Source: Pseudomonadota bacterium
Lineage (GTDB): Bacteria; Pseudomonadota; Alphaproteobacteria; Rhizobiales; Pleomorphomonadaceae
DNA length: 64,000 nt
Assembly (NCBI GenBank): GCA_023436885.1
Contig: JAEZHI010000038.1
Span: 186,001 to 250,000 of the forward strand
Reading direction: 5' to 3'
Shown here piece by piece: positions 35,056 through 43,201 of the stretch; position 1 is the first letter of the stretch, and each line of letters begins with the position of its first letter. Below the pieces are notes generated by a model that saw only the letters and a program-made list of their open reading frames with translations, was not told the DNA's origin and did not search any database. The translations under genes were made by a program, and so were the position numbers.

Positions 35056-36510
35056 GTGACGCTCAAGCTGAAAGATCCTTCGCTTCTTGTGGAAGCCTGC
35101 CTGATCGATGGTGAGTTCGTCGGGGTGCCCGCCCTCGATGTAACTGATCCCGCAACCGGAGCCGTTGTTGGCCGGGTGCCAATGACGGATGCGGACGGTA
35201 CGACACTGGCCGTTGAAGCGGCCGCGCGCGCACTGCCAGCCTGGAAGAAGCTTCTTGCCAAGGAGCGGTCGCGTCTTCTGCGGCGCTGGTTCGATCTGAT
35301 GATCGAGAACCGCGACGATCTCGCGCTCATCATGACCTCCGAACAAGGCAAGCCGCTTGCCGAGGCTGCGGGCGAGATCGATTACGCGGCGGGCTACGTC
35401 GAGTTCTATGCCGAAGAGGCCAAGCGCATCGCTGGCGAGACACTGCCTTCACCGAAGGACGGGGCCAGGGTACTGGTGACCCGCGAGGCGGCCGGCGTTG
35501 TCGCTGCCATCACGCCCTGGAATTTTCCCGCCGCGATGATCACCCGTAAAGTCGCTCCTGCGTTGGCTGCTGGCTGCACGGCGGTCGTGAAGCCCGCTTC
35601 TGAAACGCCTCTCACCGCCCTGGCGCTCGCGCGCCTCGCCTCTCGCGCCGGTCTTCCGAATGGGGTTCTCAACGTCGTCACGGGCAAATCGGCTGTCGTC
35701 GGTGATGTGTTGACCAGCCACCCGGCGGTGCGTGTCGTTTCCTTCACTGGGTCGACCGAGGTCGGCAAGAAGCTGATTGTCCAGTGCGCCGGGACGGTGA
35801 AGAAAATCTACACCGAGCTTGGTGGCAACGCCCCGTTCATTGTGTTCGATGACGCCGACCTCGACGCGGCTGTTGAAGGCGTGATGATCTCGAAGTTCCG
35901 CAACATGGGCCAAACCTGCGTCTGCGCCAATCGTATCTACGCCCAGGCCGGCATTCACGATGCTTTCGTCGAGAAGCTGACGGCCGCAGTGCAAAAGCTG
36001 AAGCTTGGGGACGGACGCGCTCCCGGCGTGACGCAAGGTCCTCTCGTCAACACCAAGGCTGTCGAAAAGGTCGAGGCCCACGTCGCCGATGCGTTGGCCA
36101 AGGGGGCGAAGGTTGCGACCGGCGGTTCGCGCTCATCGCTTGGCGGCAGTTTCTTCGAGCCGACTGTCCTGACCGGTGTGACGGCTTCGATGGCAGTGGC
36201 GAAGGAGGAGACCTTTGGTCCACTTGCCCCCGTCTTCCGTTTCGAAACCGAGGAAGAGGCACTCCAACTGGCCAATGACACCGAGTTTGGTCTTGCTTCC
36301 TATTTTTACGCCCGCGACGTCGGTCGGATCTTCCGCGTCGCCGACGGGCTGCAGGCGGGCATGGTTGGCATCAACTCCGGAGCCATCTCGTCCGAACTTG
36401 TGCCTTTTGGCGGTGTCAAGGAAAGTGGCAATGGCCGTGAGGGTTCGCACCACGGCATCGATGAATATGTTGAGAAAAAATATCTACTAATCGCTGGCCT
36501 GGACCGTTAA
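35056..36510 (+). CDS. gabD: NAD(P)-dependent succinate-semialdehyde dehydrogenase
   Basis: This aldehyde dehydrogenase oxidises succinate semialdehyde, ending the GABA shunt. The 484-residue protein has TPWNFP at 153-158, Glu254 in TELGGN and the nucleophile Cys288 in GQTCVCANR, the double-Cys context typical of GabD. The GTG start at 35056 follows GGGAAGAAAGG. No gabT lies beside it. A 306-base region rich in GANTC sites follows. Confidence 0.9.
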   Translation: MTLKLKDPSLLVEACLIDGEFVGVPALDVTDPATGAVVGRVPMTDADGTTLAVEAAARALPAWKKLLAKERSRLLRRWFDLMIENRDDLALIMTSEQGKPLAEAAGEIDYAAGYVEFYAEEAKRIAGETLPSPKDGARVLVTREAAGVVAAITPWNFPAAMITRKVAPALAAGCTAVVKPASETPLTALALARLASRAGLPNGVLNVVTGKSAVVGDVLTSHPAVRVVSFTGSTEVGKKLIVQCAGTVKKIYTELGGNAPFIVFDDADLDAAVEGVMISKFRNMGQTCVCANRIYAQAGIHDAFVEKLTAAVQKLKLGDGRAPGVTQGPLVNTKAVEKVEAHVADALAKGAKVATGGSRSSLGGSFFEPTVLTGVTASMAVAKEETFGPLAPVFRFETEEEALQLANDTEFGLASYFYARDVGRIFRVADGLQAGMVGINSGAISSELVPFGGVKESGNGREGSHHGIDEYVEKKYLLIAGLDR

Positions 36511-36521
36511 GATGCTGAAAA

Positions 36522-36652
36522 GATTCGACAAAAGGCCGCAGGATAGGAAACCAACTGGACTCTTCATCTAGAGCCCAACTCTAAATTTGGACTCTCTCCC
36601 GGGCTCAGTTTTGGACTCAAAGCCGGACTCGGAAACTGGACTCAAAGCCCGG
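36522..36652. repeat. Cluster of GANTC sites within degenerate repeats
   Basis: Six GANTC (CcrM-type) sites occur in 122 bases, at 36522, 36558, 36590, 36614, 36626 and 36639; five are GGACTC. The longer unit TGGACTCAAAGCC(C)GG occurs twice (from 36612 and 36637). Inverted repeats CCGGGCT (36599) and AGCCCGG (36646) flank the last three sites. It lies in the gap between gabD and the kinase gene; no reading frame explains the pattern. Confidence 0.7.
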
Positions 36653-36816
36653 TTCCAACCAGCGGAAATGCCTGAAATAACCATCTAAATCCGACCTTAC
36701 CGGGCGGCCCTCGGAGATAGCCGTTGATACCGCCATGATGCCAGTTGTCAGGCGACCGGCAAACAGCTTTGCTTGGGTTGAGGCGCGATGCCTCGATCAG
36801 GGATGGCTAGCAAAAT

Positions 36817-37686
36817 ATGGCGCGGTTTCTTCTCGGCATGGACGGTGGCGGCAGTCACGCGCGCGCCCGCCTTGCTGACCTTGCAGGTCGCCAGCTCGGA
36901 ATGGGCACTGCTGGTCCGGCAAATGCTGGCAACGACCTACAAGGGGCGATCGATGCGCTCGATGCTTCTGCGAGCGAGGTGCTAGCGGCGGCGGGCCTGT
37001 CTGCGATCGATCGGGCGGAGGTCGTGGCGGTCATTGGCGCCGCCGGCGTTGGTAACCCTAAGGTAGCTGCTGAACTTGCCGCAGCCCCGTTCGGCTTTAA
37101 ACACCTGCGGGTTGTCACAGATGCGGAAATCGCGCTGGAGGGAGCCTTTGGCGGCGAAGATGGTGGCATTCTGATCATCGGCACCGGCAGTCAGGCATAT
37201 GGACGGGTTGGCGAGCGCCGCTTGCGTATAGGAGGGTGGGGACCGTTACTTTCGGATGGCGGTTCCGGTGCGGTGATCGGACGGCGCGCGACGCGCCGCG
37301 TGCTCGAAGCTCACGAAGGACTTGCCGATACCTCCCCAATGACGGAAGCGATTTTCAATCGGCTGGGTGGTTCGGCAGCCGCTTTGTCTGTCTTCGGCAA
37401 GACAGCGCGTTCGGTCGACTGGGCTATGCTCGCACCGATCGTCTTTGATCATGCCGACGCTGGGGACCCAGTCGCTTGCGACATCCTCGCAAGGGCGACG
37501 GCGGAGATCGAAGCTCTGCTTGATCGTCTCCTTGGCGAGGGGATGACGAAAATCGCCTTGATGGGTGGGCTCGCGGCCAGCTATCGGCCTCGTTTGGCGT
37601 CTCGCTTTGCCCAGGCTTTTGCCGACCCCATTGGCGATGCGCTCGATGGTGCGCTTAGTCTTGCCGGGAAGGACGCGAGGCTATGA
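36817..37686 (+). CDS. BadF/BadG-type ATPase, N-acetylglucosamine kinase-like
   Basis: The 289-residue protein belongs to the ASKHA fold: phosphate-1 motif LLGMDGGGSHARA, TDAEIALEGAFGG, the GTGSQAYG motif and WGPLLSDGGSGAVIGRR. That set matches eukaryotic-type GlcNAc kinases within the BadF/BcrA family. It probably phosphorylates an amino sugar released from peptidoglycan or chitin. It overlaps the following GntR regulator by 4 bases, so the regulator likely controls amino-sugar use. Confidence 0.82.
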   Translation: MARFLLGMDGGGSHARARLADLAGRQLGMGTAGPANAGNDLQGAIDALDASASEVLAAAGLSAIDRAEVVAVIGAAGVGNPKVAAELAAAPFGFKHLRVVTDAEIALEGAFGGEDGGILIIGTGSQAYGRVGERRLRIGGWGPLLSDGGSGAVIGRRATRRVLEAHEGLADTSPMTEAIFNRLGGSAAALSVFGKTARSVDWAMLAPIVFDHADAGDPVACDILARATAEIEALLDRLLGEGMTKIALMGGLAASYRPRLASRFAQAFADPIGDALDGALSLAGKDARL

Positions 37687-38468
37687 TGGAACCGTTCACC
37701 CGCGTGGTCGGGCAGGATTGGCGAACGCGTGAAGGAGACGCGCCACTTTGCCGCCGCCTCGAAGTGGCGTTGAGGAGTGCGATCGCCGATGGACGACTGG
37801 TGGCCGGCGCGCCCTTGCCCTCCGAGCGGGCAATCGCGGCCGGTCTCTCGATTTCTCGTATTACGGTGCGCCAGGCGCTTGCGCCGCTGGTTGCCGATGG
37901 ATTGGTCATAACGAGGCCCGGCGGTGGATCGGCGGTGGCAGCCGGAAAGTCAGGGGCGACCCAGGAGACACCATCGCCCGAGCCAGCTGGCCGGCGGAAA
38001 ACCATACTTCGCTCCCATACTGATGAACTGACCGAAAAGGGCGAACAGGTGGAGACCCGCCTCGTCGATCGCCTCACTGGGCCACCGTCGGCCCCGGAAG
38101 CAATGACGCTCGGCTTGGGCCCCGGCGAGCGAGTGCTCCGGCTTTATAGACTGCATTGCGTAGCTGGGCGGCCCCGCATCCTGGAGCTTACGACATTGCC
38201 AGCCGTGGCGGTCGATGCGGATGTCGCCACAGAATCTCCTGCGGCAGCGCTTGCGGAGGCCGGGTTGCCAGCGATCCGCGGCGTCGAACGATTCAGGGCG
38301 GTGGCGCTCGGCGCGGTCGAGGCGGGTTTGATGGAGCTTCCGGAAGGAACTCCGGCCATGCGCGTCGAGAGAGTGAGTTATACTGCCGGCGGGCGCGCGG
38401 TGGAGATCAGCCGCGCATTCTGCCGTGCCGACAGCTACGAAGTCGTCGCCGAACTGTCGGCAAAATAG
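37683..38468 (+). CDS. GntR/HutC-family transcription regulator
   Basis: An N-terminal winged helix (about 20-85; LPSERAIAAGLSISRITVRQAL) is joined to a UTRA ligand-binding domain (about 105-255; ERVLRLYRLHCVAGRP, ISRAFCRADSYEV). That is the HutC/NagR/PhnF layout. The ATG overlaps the stop of the GlcNAc-kinase-like gene as ATGA. NagR-type repressors bind glucosamine-6-phosphate or GlcNAc-6-phosphate, which would fit the neighbour, but this is inference. Confidence 0.87.
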   Translation: MMEPFTRVVGQDWRTREGDAPLCRRLEVALRSAIADGRLVAGAPLPSERAIAAGLSISRITVRQALAPLVADGLVITRPGGGSAVAAGKSGATQETPSPEPAGRRKTILRSHTDELTEKGEQVETRLVDRLTGPPSAPEAMTLGLGPGERVLRLYRLHCVAGRPRILELTTLPAVAVDADVATESPAAALAEAGLPAIRGVERFRAVALGAVEAGLMELPEGTPAMRVERVSYTAGGRAVEISRAFCRADSYEVVAELSAK

Positions 38469-38482
38469 CTCGGTGCATAAAA

Positions 38483-38505
38483 GAAAGCCGCACGCGGCGG
38501 CTTTC
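38483..38505 (+). terminator. Hairpin after the GntR gene
   Basis: A perfect 9-bp stem (38483-38491 with 38497-38505) lies 15 bases after the stop. The T residues are in the stem and no T-run follows, so efficiency is doubtful. Confidence 0.45.
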
Positions 38506-38608
38506 CGGGACGATATGTACAGTAATGACGTCCGAACTACGGGCCAGGAGCATCATCCGACCGGAGTGAAACGGGGATCGGCAAGACGATGCTTTGCAAA
38601 CAAATACC

Positions 38609-38648
38609 TAGAGCGCCGATCTGATTCATTCAGACCGCTCCGCGCTCT
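38609..38648. repeat. Rhizobial-type palindromic intergenic repeat
   Basis: AGAGCG (38610-38615) and CGCTCT (38643-38648) flank an inner inverted repeat TCTGA-TTCAT-TCAGA (38620-38634). Short palindromes with this sequence style are scattered through many Rhizobiales genomes. Only one copy is visible here, between convergent gntR and irr. It contains one GATTC site. Confidence 0.45.
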
Positions 38649-38672
38649 GGGAGCCACAGACGTCCTGGCTGA

Positions 38673-39170
38673 TCAACGCTTGTTGCGCAAGCGGACCACC
38701 ACATCCACGCGAACGATCTCCATGCCTGCTGGAGCCGGGGGCAGATCCCCGATTTCCACGTGGGGACCGGGGATGTCGAACACCCGGTTCTCGTCTTCGA
38801 CATAAAAATGATGATGATCGTCGGTATTAGTGTCGAAGTAGGTGCGTGTTCCCTCGACAGCTACCTCACGCAACAGGCCCGCTTCGGTGAACTGGTTCAG
38901 GGTGTTGTAGACAGTGGCAAGCGACACCGGCACCTTGGCCGTCAGAGCCTCGGCATGAAGATCCTCGGCTGAAACGTGGCGATGGCCGTGCGAGAAAAGA
39001 ATATCGGCAAGTGCTACGCGCTGACGGGTCGGCCGAAGGCCGGCATCGCGCAGGCGGGTGCGAACTGGAATTTTCGACATCATGGACGCGCCAACGGTCG
39101 GCTGAGCGCCGGTACGGCGTACCATGTCCGTCGCAGCAGTCGACGGGCTGGAAGGAGGTAGGCGGTCCAT
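38673..39170 (-). CDS. irr: Iron response regulator Irr, Fur family
   Basis: Irr is the haem-linked global iron regulator of rhizobia and relatives. The 165-residue protein has the Fur winged helix (GLRPTRQRVALADILF, SLATVYNTLNQFTEAGLLREV) and the His cluster DDHHHFYVEDENRVFDI that distinguishes Irr from classical Fur. A Cys-containing N-terminal haem motif is not evident. The ATG at 39170 follows AGGATAA; ATGs at 39125 and 39083 are alternatives. It is divergent from fabA, a conserved arrangement in this order. Confidence 0.9.
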   Translation of the reverse strand: MDRLPPSSPSTAATDMVRRTGAQPTVGASMMSKIPVRTRLRDAGLRPTRQRVALADILFSHGHRHVSAEDLHAEALTAKVPVSLATVYNTLNQFTEAGLLREVAVEGTRTYFDTNTDDHHHFYVEDENRVFDIPGPHVEIGDLPPAPAGMEIVRVDVVVRLRNKR

Positions 39171-39405
39171 AAGTTATTATCCTGACTGGCCGGCAATACC
39201 GGACGACTTTTTCGATTGCGTCATATTAGCAAAGTGGATGAAGACTGCAACAACGCGCCAAAAAGGCCGGGGCTGCGTTTGTTGCAAGGCTTTCGAGGAC
39301 GGCGAGCCTGTGTTAGAGATCGACCCACAACGTGAACACCGTCCTGATGGACGGCGATTGGCGCTGCCTTGAGCGCGCTCGAAGGGACAAGGTACGGACA
39401 ACAGC

Positions 39406-39915
39406 ATGAGTCTTCGCAAGAACAGCTACGAGTATGAGGATCTCCTTTCCTGCGGACGCGGGGAGTTGTTCGGGCCGGGCAATGCCCAGCTGCCCTTGCC
39501 ACCGATGCTGATGTTCGATCGCATCTCCGAAATTGCCGAAGCGGGCGGCGAATTCGGCAAGGGCCTCATCCGCGCTACGCTGGCGATCAGGCCGGATCTT
39601 TGGTTCTTCCCGTGCCACTTCAAGGGTGACCCCGTCATGCCGGGCTGCCTTGGTCTTGATGCTCTTTGGCAGATGCTTGGCTTTTTCCTCGGTTGGTCGG
39701 GTTCCCCCGGCAAGGGGCGCGCCCTTTCCGTCGGTGAGGTCAAGTTCAGTGGCATGGTGACCCCGGCGGTCAAGCTGGTTGAATACGGGGTGGACCTCAA
39801 GCGGGTCATGCGCGGTAAGCTGGTTCTCGGTATCGGCGACGGCTGGCTAAAGGCCGACGGCGAGACCATCTACAAGGCGTCGGATCTCCGCGTCGGCCTG
39901 TTCCAGGCTGCCTGA
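39406..39915 (+). CDS. fabA: 3-hydroxydecanoyl-ACP dehydratase/isomerase
   Basis: FabA introduces the double bond in unsaturated fatty-acid synthesis. The 169-residue hot-dog enzyme has His71 in PCHFKGDPVMPG and Asp85 in LGLDALWQ, the two catalytic residues. It begins fabA-fabB-fabI and is divergent from irr, with 235 bases between. It lies 47 bases before fabB. Confidence 0.96.
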   Translation: MSLRKNSYEYEDLLSCGRGELFGPGNAQLPLPPMLMFDRISEIAEAGGEFGKGLIRATLAIRPDLWFFPCHFKGDPVMPGCLGLDALWQMLGFFLGWSGSPGKGRALSVGEVKFSGMVTPAVKLVEYGVDLKRVMRGKLVLGIGDGWLKADGETIYKASDLRVGLFQAA

Positions 39916-39962
39916 GCGCCACACGCACAAGAAACAAGGCCAGAAACCAAGGAAAGACAGCC

Positions 39963-41189
39963 ATGAGACGCGTCGTCGTCACCGGCATGGGCATCGTGTC
40001 CTCGATCGGCAACAATACGCAGGAGGTGCTGGCATCCCTCCATGACGCCCGTTCAGGGATTACCTCTGCGCCGGCCTTCGCCGAGCACGGCTTTCGTTGC
40101 CAGGTTTACGGTGCACCGACCCTCGACCCCGCGACCGTGGTCGACCGCCGTGCCATGCGTTTCCATGGCGGCGGTACGGCCTGGAACCATGTTGCCATGG
40201 ATCAGGCCATTTTGGACGCTGGCCTTGAGGCCGGCGATATTTCTAATGAACGGACCGGCATCATCATGGGGTCGGGTGGCGCTTCCACCCGTGCTATCGT
40301 GGAGTCGGCGCTGAAGACCATCGACAGCGGCTCATCCAAGAAGGTTGGTCCCTTCGCCGTTCCCAAGGCGATGAGCTCTACCGCTTCGGCTACCCTGGCC
40401 ACATGGTTTAAAATCAAGGGGGTCAACTATTCGATCTCCTCGGCCTGCGCCACCTCGAACCATTGCATTGGCAACGCCTACGAGATGATCCAGTACGGTA
40501 AGCAGGACATGATGTTCGCCGGCGGCTGTGAAGAGCTCGACTGGACACTGTCCGTGCTGTTCGATGCCATGGGCGCCATGGCCTCCAAATACAACGACAC
40601 CCCGTCGACCGCCTCGCGCGCCTACGACAAGAACCGCGACGGCTTCGTCATCGCTGGCGGTGCCGGTGTTCTCGTCCTCGAGGAGCTTGAGCACGCCAAG
40701 GCGCGCGGCGCTAAGATCTATGGTGAGATCGTCGGTTATGGGGCCACCTCCGACGGCTACGACATGGTCGCTCCGTCGGGCGAGGGTGCCGTGCGCTGCA
40801 TGCGGCAGGCGCTCTCCACGGTGAAGGGGAAGATCGACTACATCAACCCGCACGCCACATCGACGCCGGCTGGCGATGCGCCAGAGATCGAAGCGATCCG
40901 CACCGTGTTCGGCGGAGCCGACAACTGCCCGCCGATTTCGGCGACGAAGTCCCTGACTGGGCATTCGCTTGGAGCGACCGGCGTGCAGGAGGCGATTTAT
41001 TCGCTGTTGATGATGAACAACCGCTTCATCGTCAAGAGCGCGCATATCGAGGAGCTGGACCCGGCCTTCGCCGACATGCCGATCGTTCGCGACCGTATCG
41101 ATGATGCGAAGATCGACACCGTGCTTTCAAACAGCTTTGGCTTCGGCGGCACCAACGCCACGCTGGTCTTCCAGCGCTACGCAGCCTGA
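39963..41189 (+). CDS. fabB: Beta-ketoacyl-ACP synthase I
   Basis: FabB elongates unsaturated acyl-ACPs and is needed together with FabA. The 408-residue thiolase-fold enzyme has nucleophile Cys162 in SSACATSNHC and the histidines in NPHATSTPAGD and GHSLGATG. It follows fabA closely and is followed by a terminator. Confidence 0.96.
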   Translation: MRRVVVTGMGIVSSIGNNTQEVLASLHDARSGITSAPAFAEHGFRCQVYGAPTLDPATVVDRRAMRFHGGGTAWNHVAMDQAILDAGLEAGDISNERTGIIMGSGGASTRAIVESALKTIDSGSSKKVGPFAVPKAMSSTASATLATWFKIKGVNYSISSACATSNHCIGNAYEMIQYGKQDMMFAGGCEELDWTLSVLFDAMGAMASKYNDTPSTASRAYDKNRDGFVIAGGAGVLVLEELEHAKARGAKIYGEIVGYGATSDGYDMVAPSGEGAVRCMRQALSTVKGKIDYINPHATSTPAGDAPEIEAIRTVFGGADNCPPISATKSLTGHSLGATGVQEAIYSLLMMNNRFIVKSAHIEELDPAFADMPIVRDRIDDAKIDTVLSNSFGFGGTNATLVFQRYAA

Positions 41190-41194
41190 TCCGT

Positions 41195-41222
41195 CCGCCC
41201 GGCTCAGACCGGGCGGTTTCTT
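41195..41222 (+). terminator. Terminator between fabB and fabI
   Basis: A perfect 8-bp stem CCGCCCGG/CCGGGCGG (41195-41202 with 41209-41216) is followed by TTTCTTA. The T-run is interrupted, so read-through into fabI is plausible. Confidence 0.65.
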
Positions 41223-41242
41223 ATTCTCGGGACGTCAAAACT

Positions 41243-42073
41243 ATGAATGGACTCATGGCCGGCAAGCGCGGCCTCGTTATGGGCGTCGCCAACGACCATT
41301 CCATCGCTTGGGGTATTGCCAAGGCGCTTTCCGCAGCTGGCGCCGAGCTGGCCTTCACCTATCAGGGCGAGGCTTTCGGCCGGCGCGTCAGGCCGCTGGC
41401 GGAGGAAGTAGGAGCGAAGCTGCTCTTACCCTGCGATGTCGAGGACGAGGCATCTGTCGACGCGGTATTCGAGGCTCTGAAAGCTGAGTGGGGTCGGCTC
41501 GACTTCGTCGTGCACGCTATTGGCTTTTCCGACAAGAACGAGCTGAAGGGCCGTTACGCCGACACCACGCGCGCCAATTTCTCGCGCACCATGGTCATCT
41601 CGGTGTTCTCCTTCACGGAAATTGCCCGTAAGGCCGCGGCAATGATGACCGAGGGCGGTACCTTGTTGACGCTGACCTACGGCGGCTCGACGCGCGTCAT
41701 GCCCAATTACAACGTGATGGGCGTTGCCAAGGCTGCGCTGGAAAGCTCGGTCCGCTATCTCGCTGCCGACTTTGGCGGCGACGGTATCCGTGTTAATGCC
41801 ATCTCGGCGGGTCCTGTTCGGACACTGGCCGGTTCCGGTGTCACCGACGCTCGCCTGATGTTCAATTTCCAGAAGAAGAACGCGCCGTTGAAGCGCACCG
41901 TTTCGATCGACGAAGTCGGTCGCTCGGCACTCTATCTGCTGTCGGACCTGTCTTCTGGTGTGACCGGCGAGGTTCATTTCGTCGATTCCGGTTACTCGAT
42001 CATGTCGATGCCGCGTATCGACGAGCTCAAGGAGCAGGATCGTCGGGAAACGGCCGAAACGCCGGCTGGCTGA
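41243..42073 (+). CDS. fabI: Enoyl-ACP reductase
   Basis: FabI is the NADH-dependent reductase that finishes each elongation cycle and is the triclosan target in E. coli. The SDR protein has 276 residues, with catalytic Tyr156 and Lys163 (Y-X6-K in YNVMGVAK) and the N-terminal nucleotide-binding VMGVANDHSIAWGIA. It stands 53 bases after fabB and has its own strong terminator. Confidence 0.95.
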   Translation: MNGLMAGKRGLVMGVANDHSIAWGIAKALSAAGAELAFTYQGEAFGRRVRPLAEEVGAKLLLPCDVEDEASVDAVFEALKAEWGRLDFVVHAIGFSDKNELKGRYADTTRANFSRTMVISVFSFTEIARKAAAMMTEGGTLLTLTYGGSTRVMPNYNVMGVAKAALESSVRYLAADFGGDGIRVNAISAGPVRTLAGSGVTDARLMFNFQKKNAPLKRTVSIDEVGRSALYLLSDLSSGVTGEVHFVDSGYSIMSMPRIDELKEQDRRETAETPAG

Positions 42074-42096
42074 CGAGAACTTCAGCCCAATGGATC

Positions 42097-42124
42097 AAGG
42101 CCGGCGGTTTCCGCCGGCCTTTTT
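42097..42124 (+). terminator. fabI terminator
   Basis: An 11-bp perfect stem (42097-42107 with 42111-42121), a TTT loop and a five-base T-run lie 23 bases after fabI. It is very strong. Confidence 0.92.
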
Positions 42125-42133
42125 CATTGACAT

Positions 42134-43129
42134 TCAGTCATCACTGCCCGGAATCTGTTGGTCGGAAGGATCGCCCGATGGCGATGCTTGACAGGCCTGA
42201 ACCGCGGTTGCCAGCAGAGGTTCGAAAGCAGGATCGTCGCCCCGCTCCGCCCAGATTCCGGTGTCATCGACCGATGTGGCCACGCATCCACAAAAACGCT
42301 CGGACATTTCAGGCGTCGCACCATGACGTTCATATTCCGCGCGGCAGTCGGCAATGAAGCCGGTCCGTTGGACGGCCGGGTCGACGGGGATCAATGCTGC
42401 AAGGCCCAGGGCCAAGCCGAAGAGGACCGGCTGATGCAAGAGATAAAAGGCAAGGGAATGACGTCCGAGCCATGCCAGCCAGCGTGAGCCGCGCGGCAAA
42501 GGCGGTGTAAGCCTCGTGGCACGCGCCAGCGGAACTCCAAGAACGAGGCCGATGATGTAGGGCGCGATCCACGGGAACAGAGGCACCAGATCATTCGAGA
42601 CGGGCGGCGTCTCGGCGAGCCCTAGGAAGCCCCAGCCAATGCCATCGAGGGCCGGCGACCTCCATAGGTGGGGAAGAACAAGGGCCATGGCTGCAAGCAG
42701 GATCAGCAGGGCGTTCGGCAGCCGAACGAGCAGTGGCGCCAGAAGGCTGGCGAGCAGCATCATGTGCAGGATGCCAAAGAAGATCCAGGCGTCCGGGAAA
42801 TAGATATAGGTGGCTATGGAGACAGCCGCTGCGGCGAGTGCCAAGCGCAGAAGTCGGATGCCGTAGCGCAGCAGGTCGAATCCGCCTCGTGCTGCAAGAC
42901 GGAAGGACAGGCCGGAAAGCAGCAGAAAGCTTCCGGCAATTGCCGCTGCATAGCCTCGCCAAATCGGATCCACCGCCACGCCCCAGCTGACAAGGCGCTC
43001 ATTGGCGAGATCCCAGGAAAAATGATAGGAGGCCATGGCTAGCAGCAGAACGCCGCGCAGAACGTCGACCAGTGGCAGACGCCGTGGTCGATCGTCGTCA
43101 TGCTCTATCGGAGGTAGCGAATCAGCCAT
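42134..43129 (-). CDS. DUF1624 (heparan-alpha-glucosaminide N-acetyltransferase-like) membrane protein
   Basis: The 331-residue protein opens with LPLVDVLRGVLLLAMASYHFSWDL, the DUF1624 signature in which the His lies in the first membrane helix. About eight hydrophobic segments follow. Relatives transfer acetyl groups across membranes to sugars. The C-terminal 70 residues form a soluble tail with four cysteines (FIADCRAEY, FCGCVATS, VQACQ). That tail is unlike the rest and may be an extra periplasmic domain. The ATG at 43129 is used; an in-frame ATG at 43147 is possible. Confidence 0.8.
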   Translation of the reverse strand: MADSLPPIEHDDDRPRRLPLVDVLRGVLLLAMASYHFSWDLANERLVSWGVAVDPIWRGYAAAIAGSFLLLSGLSFRLAARGGFDLLRYGIRLLRLALAAAAVSIATYIYFPDAWIFFGILHMMLLASLLAPLLVRLPNALLILLAAMALVLPHLWRSPALDGIGWGFLGLAETPPVSNDLVPLFPWIAPYIIGLVLGVPLARATRLTPPLPRGSRWLAWLGRHSLAFYLLHQPVLFGLALGLAALIPVDPAVQRTGFIADCRAEYERHGATPEMSERFCGCVATSVDDTGIWAERGDDPAFEPLLATAVQACQASPSGDPSDQQIPGSDD

Positions 43130-43201
43130 GTTCCGTCTCTCCACCATCGCCTTCGGATGTGCGGCAGCAGCGGCCTCGTGGCAACTGGTGGTCCTCAGAA
43201 A

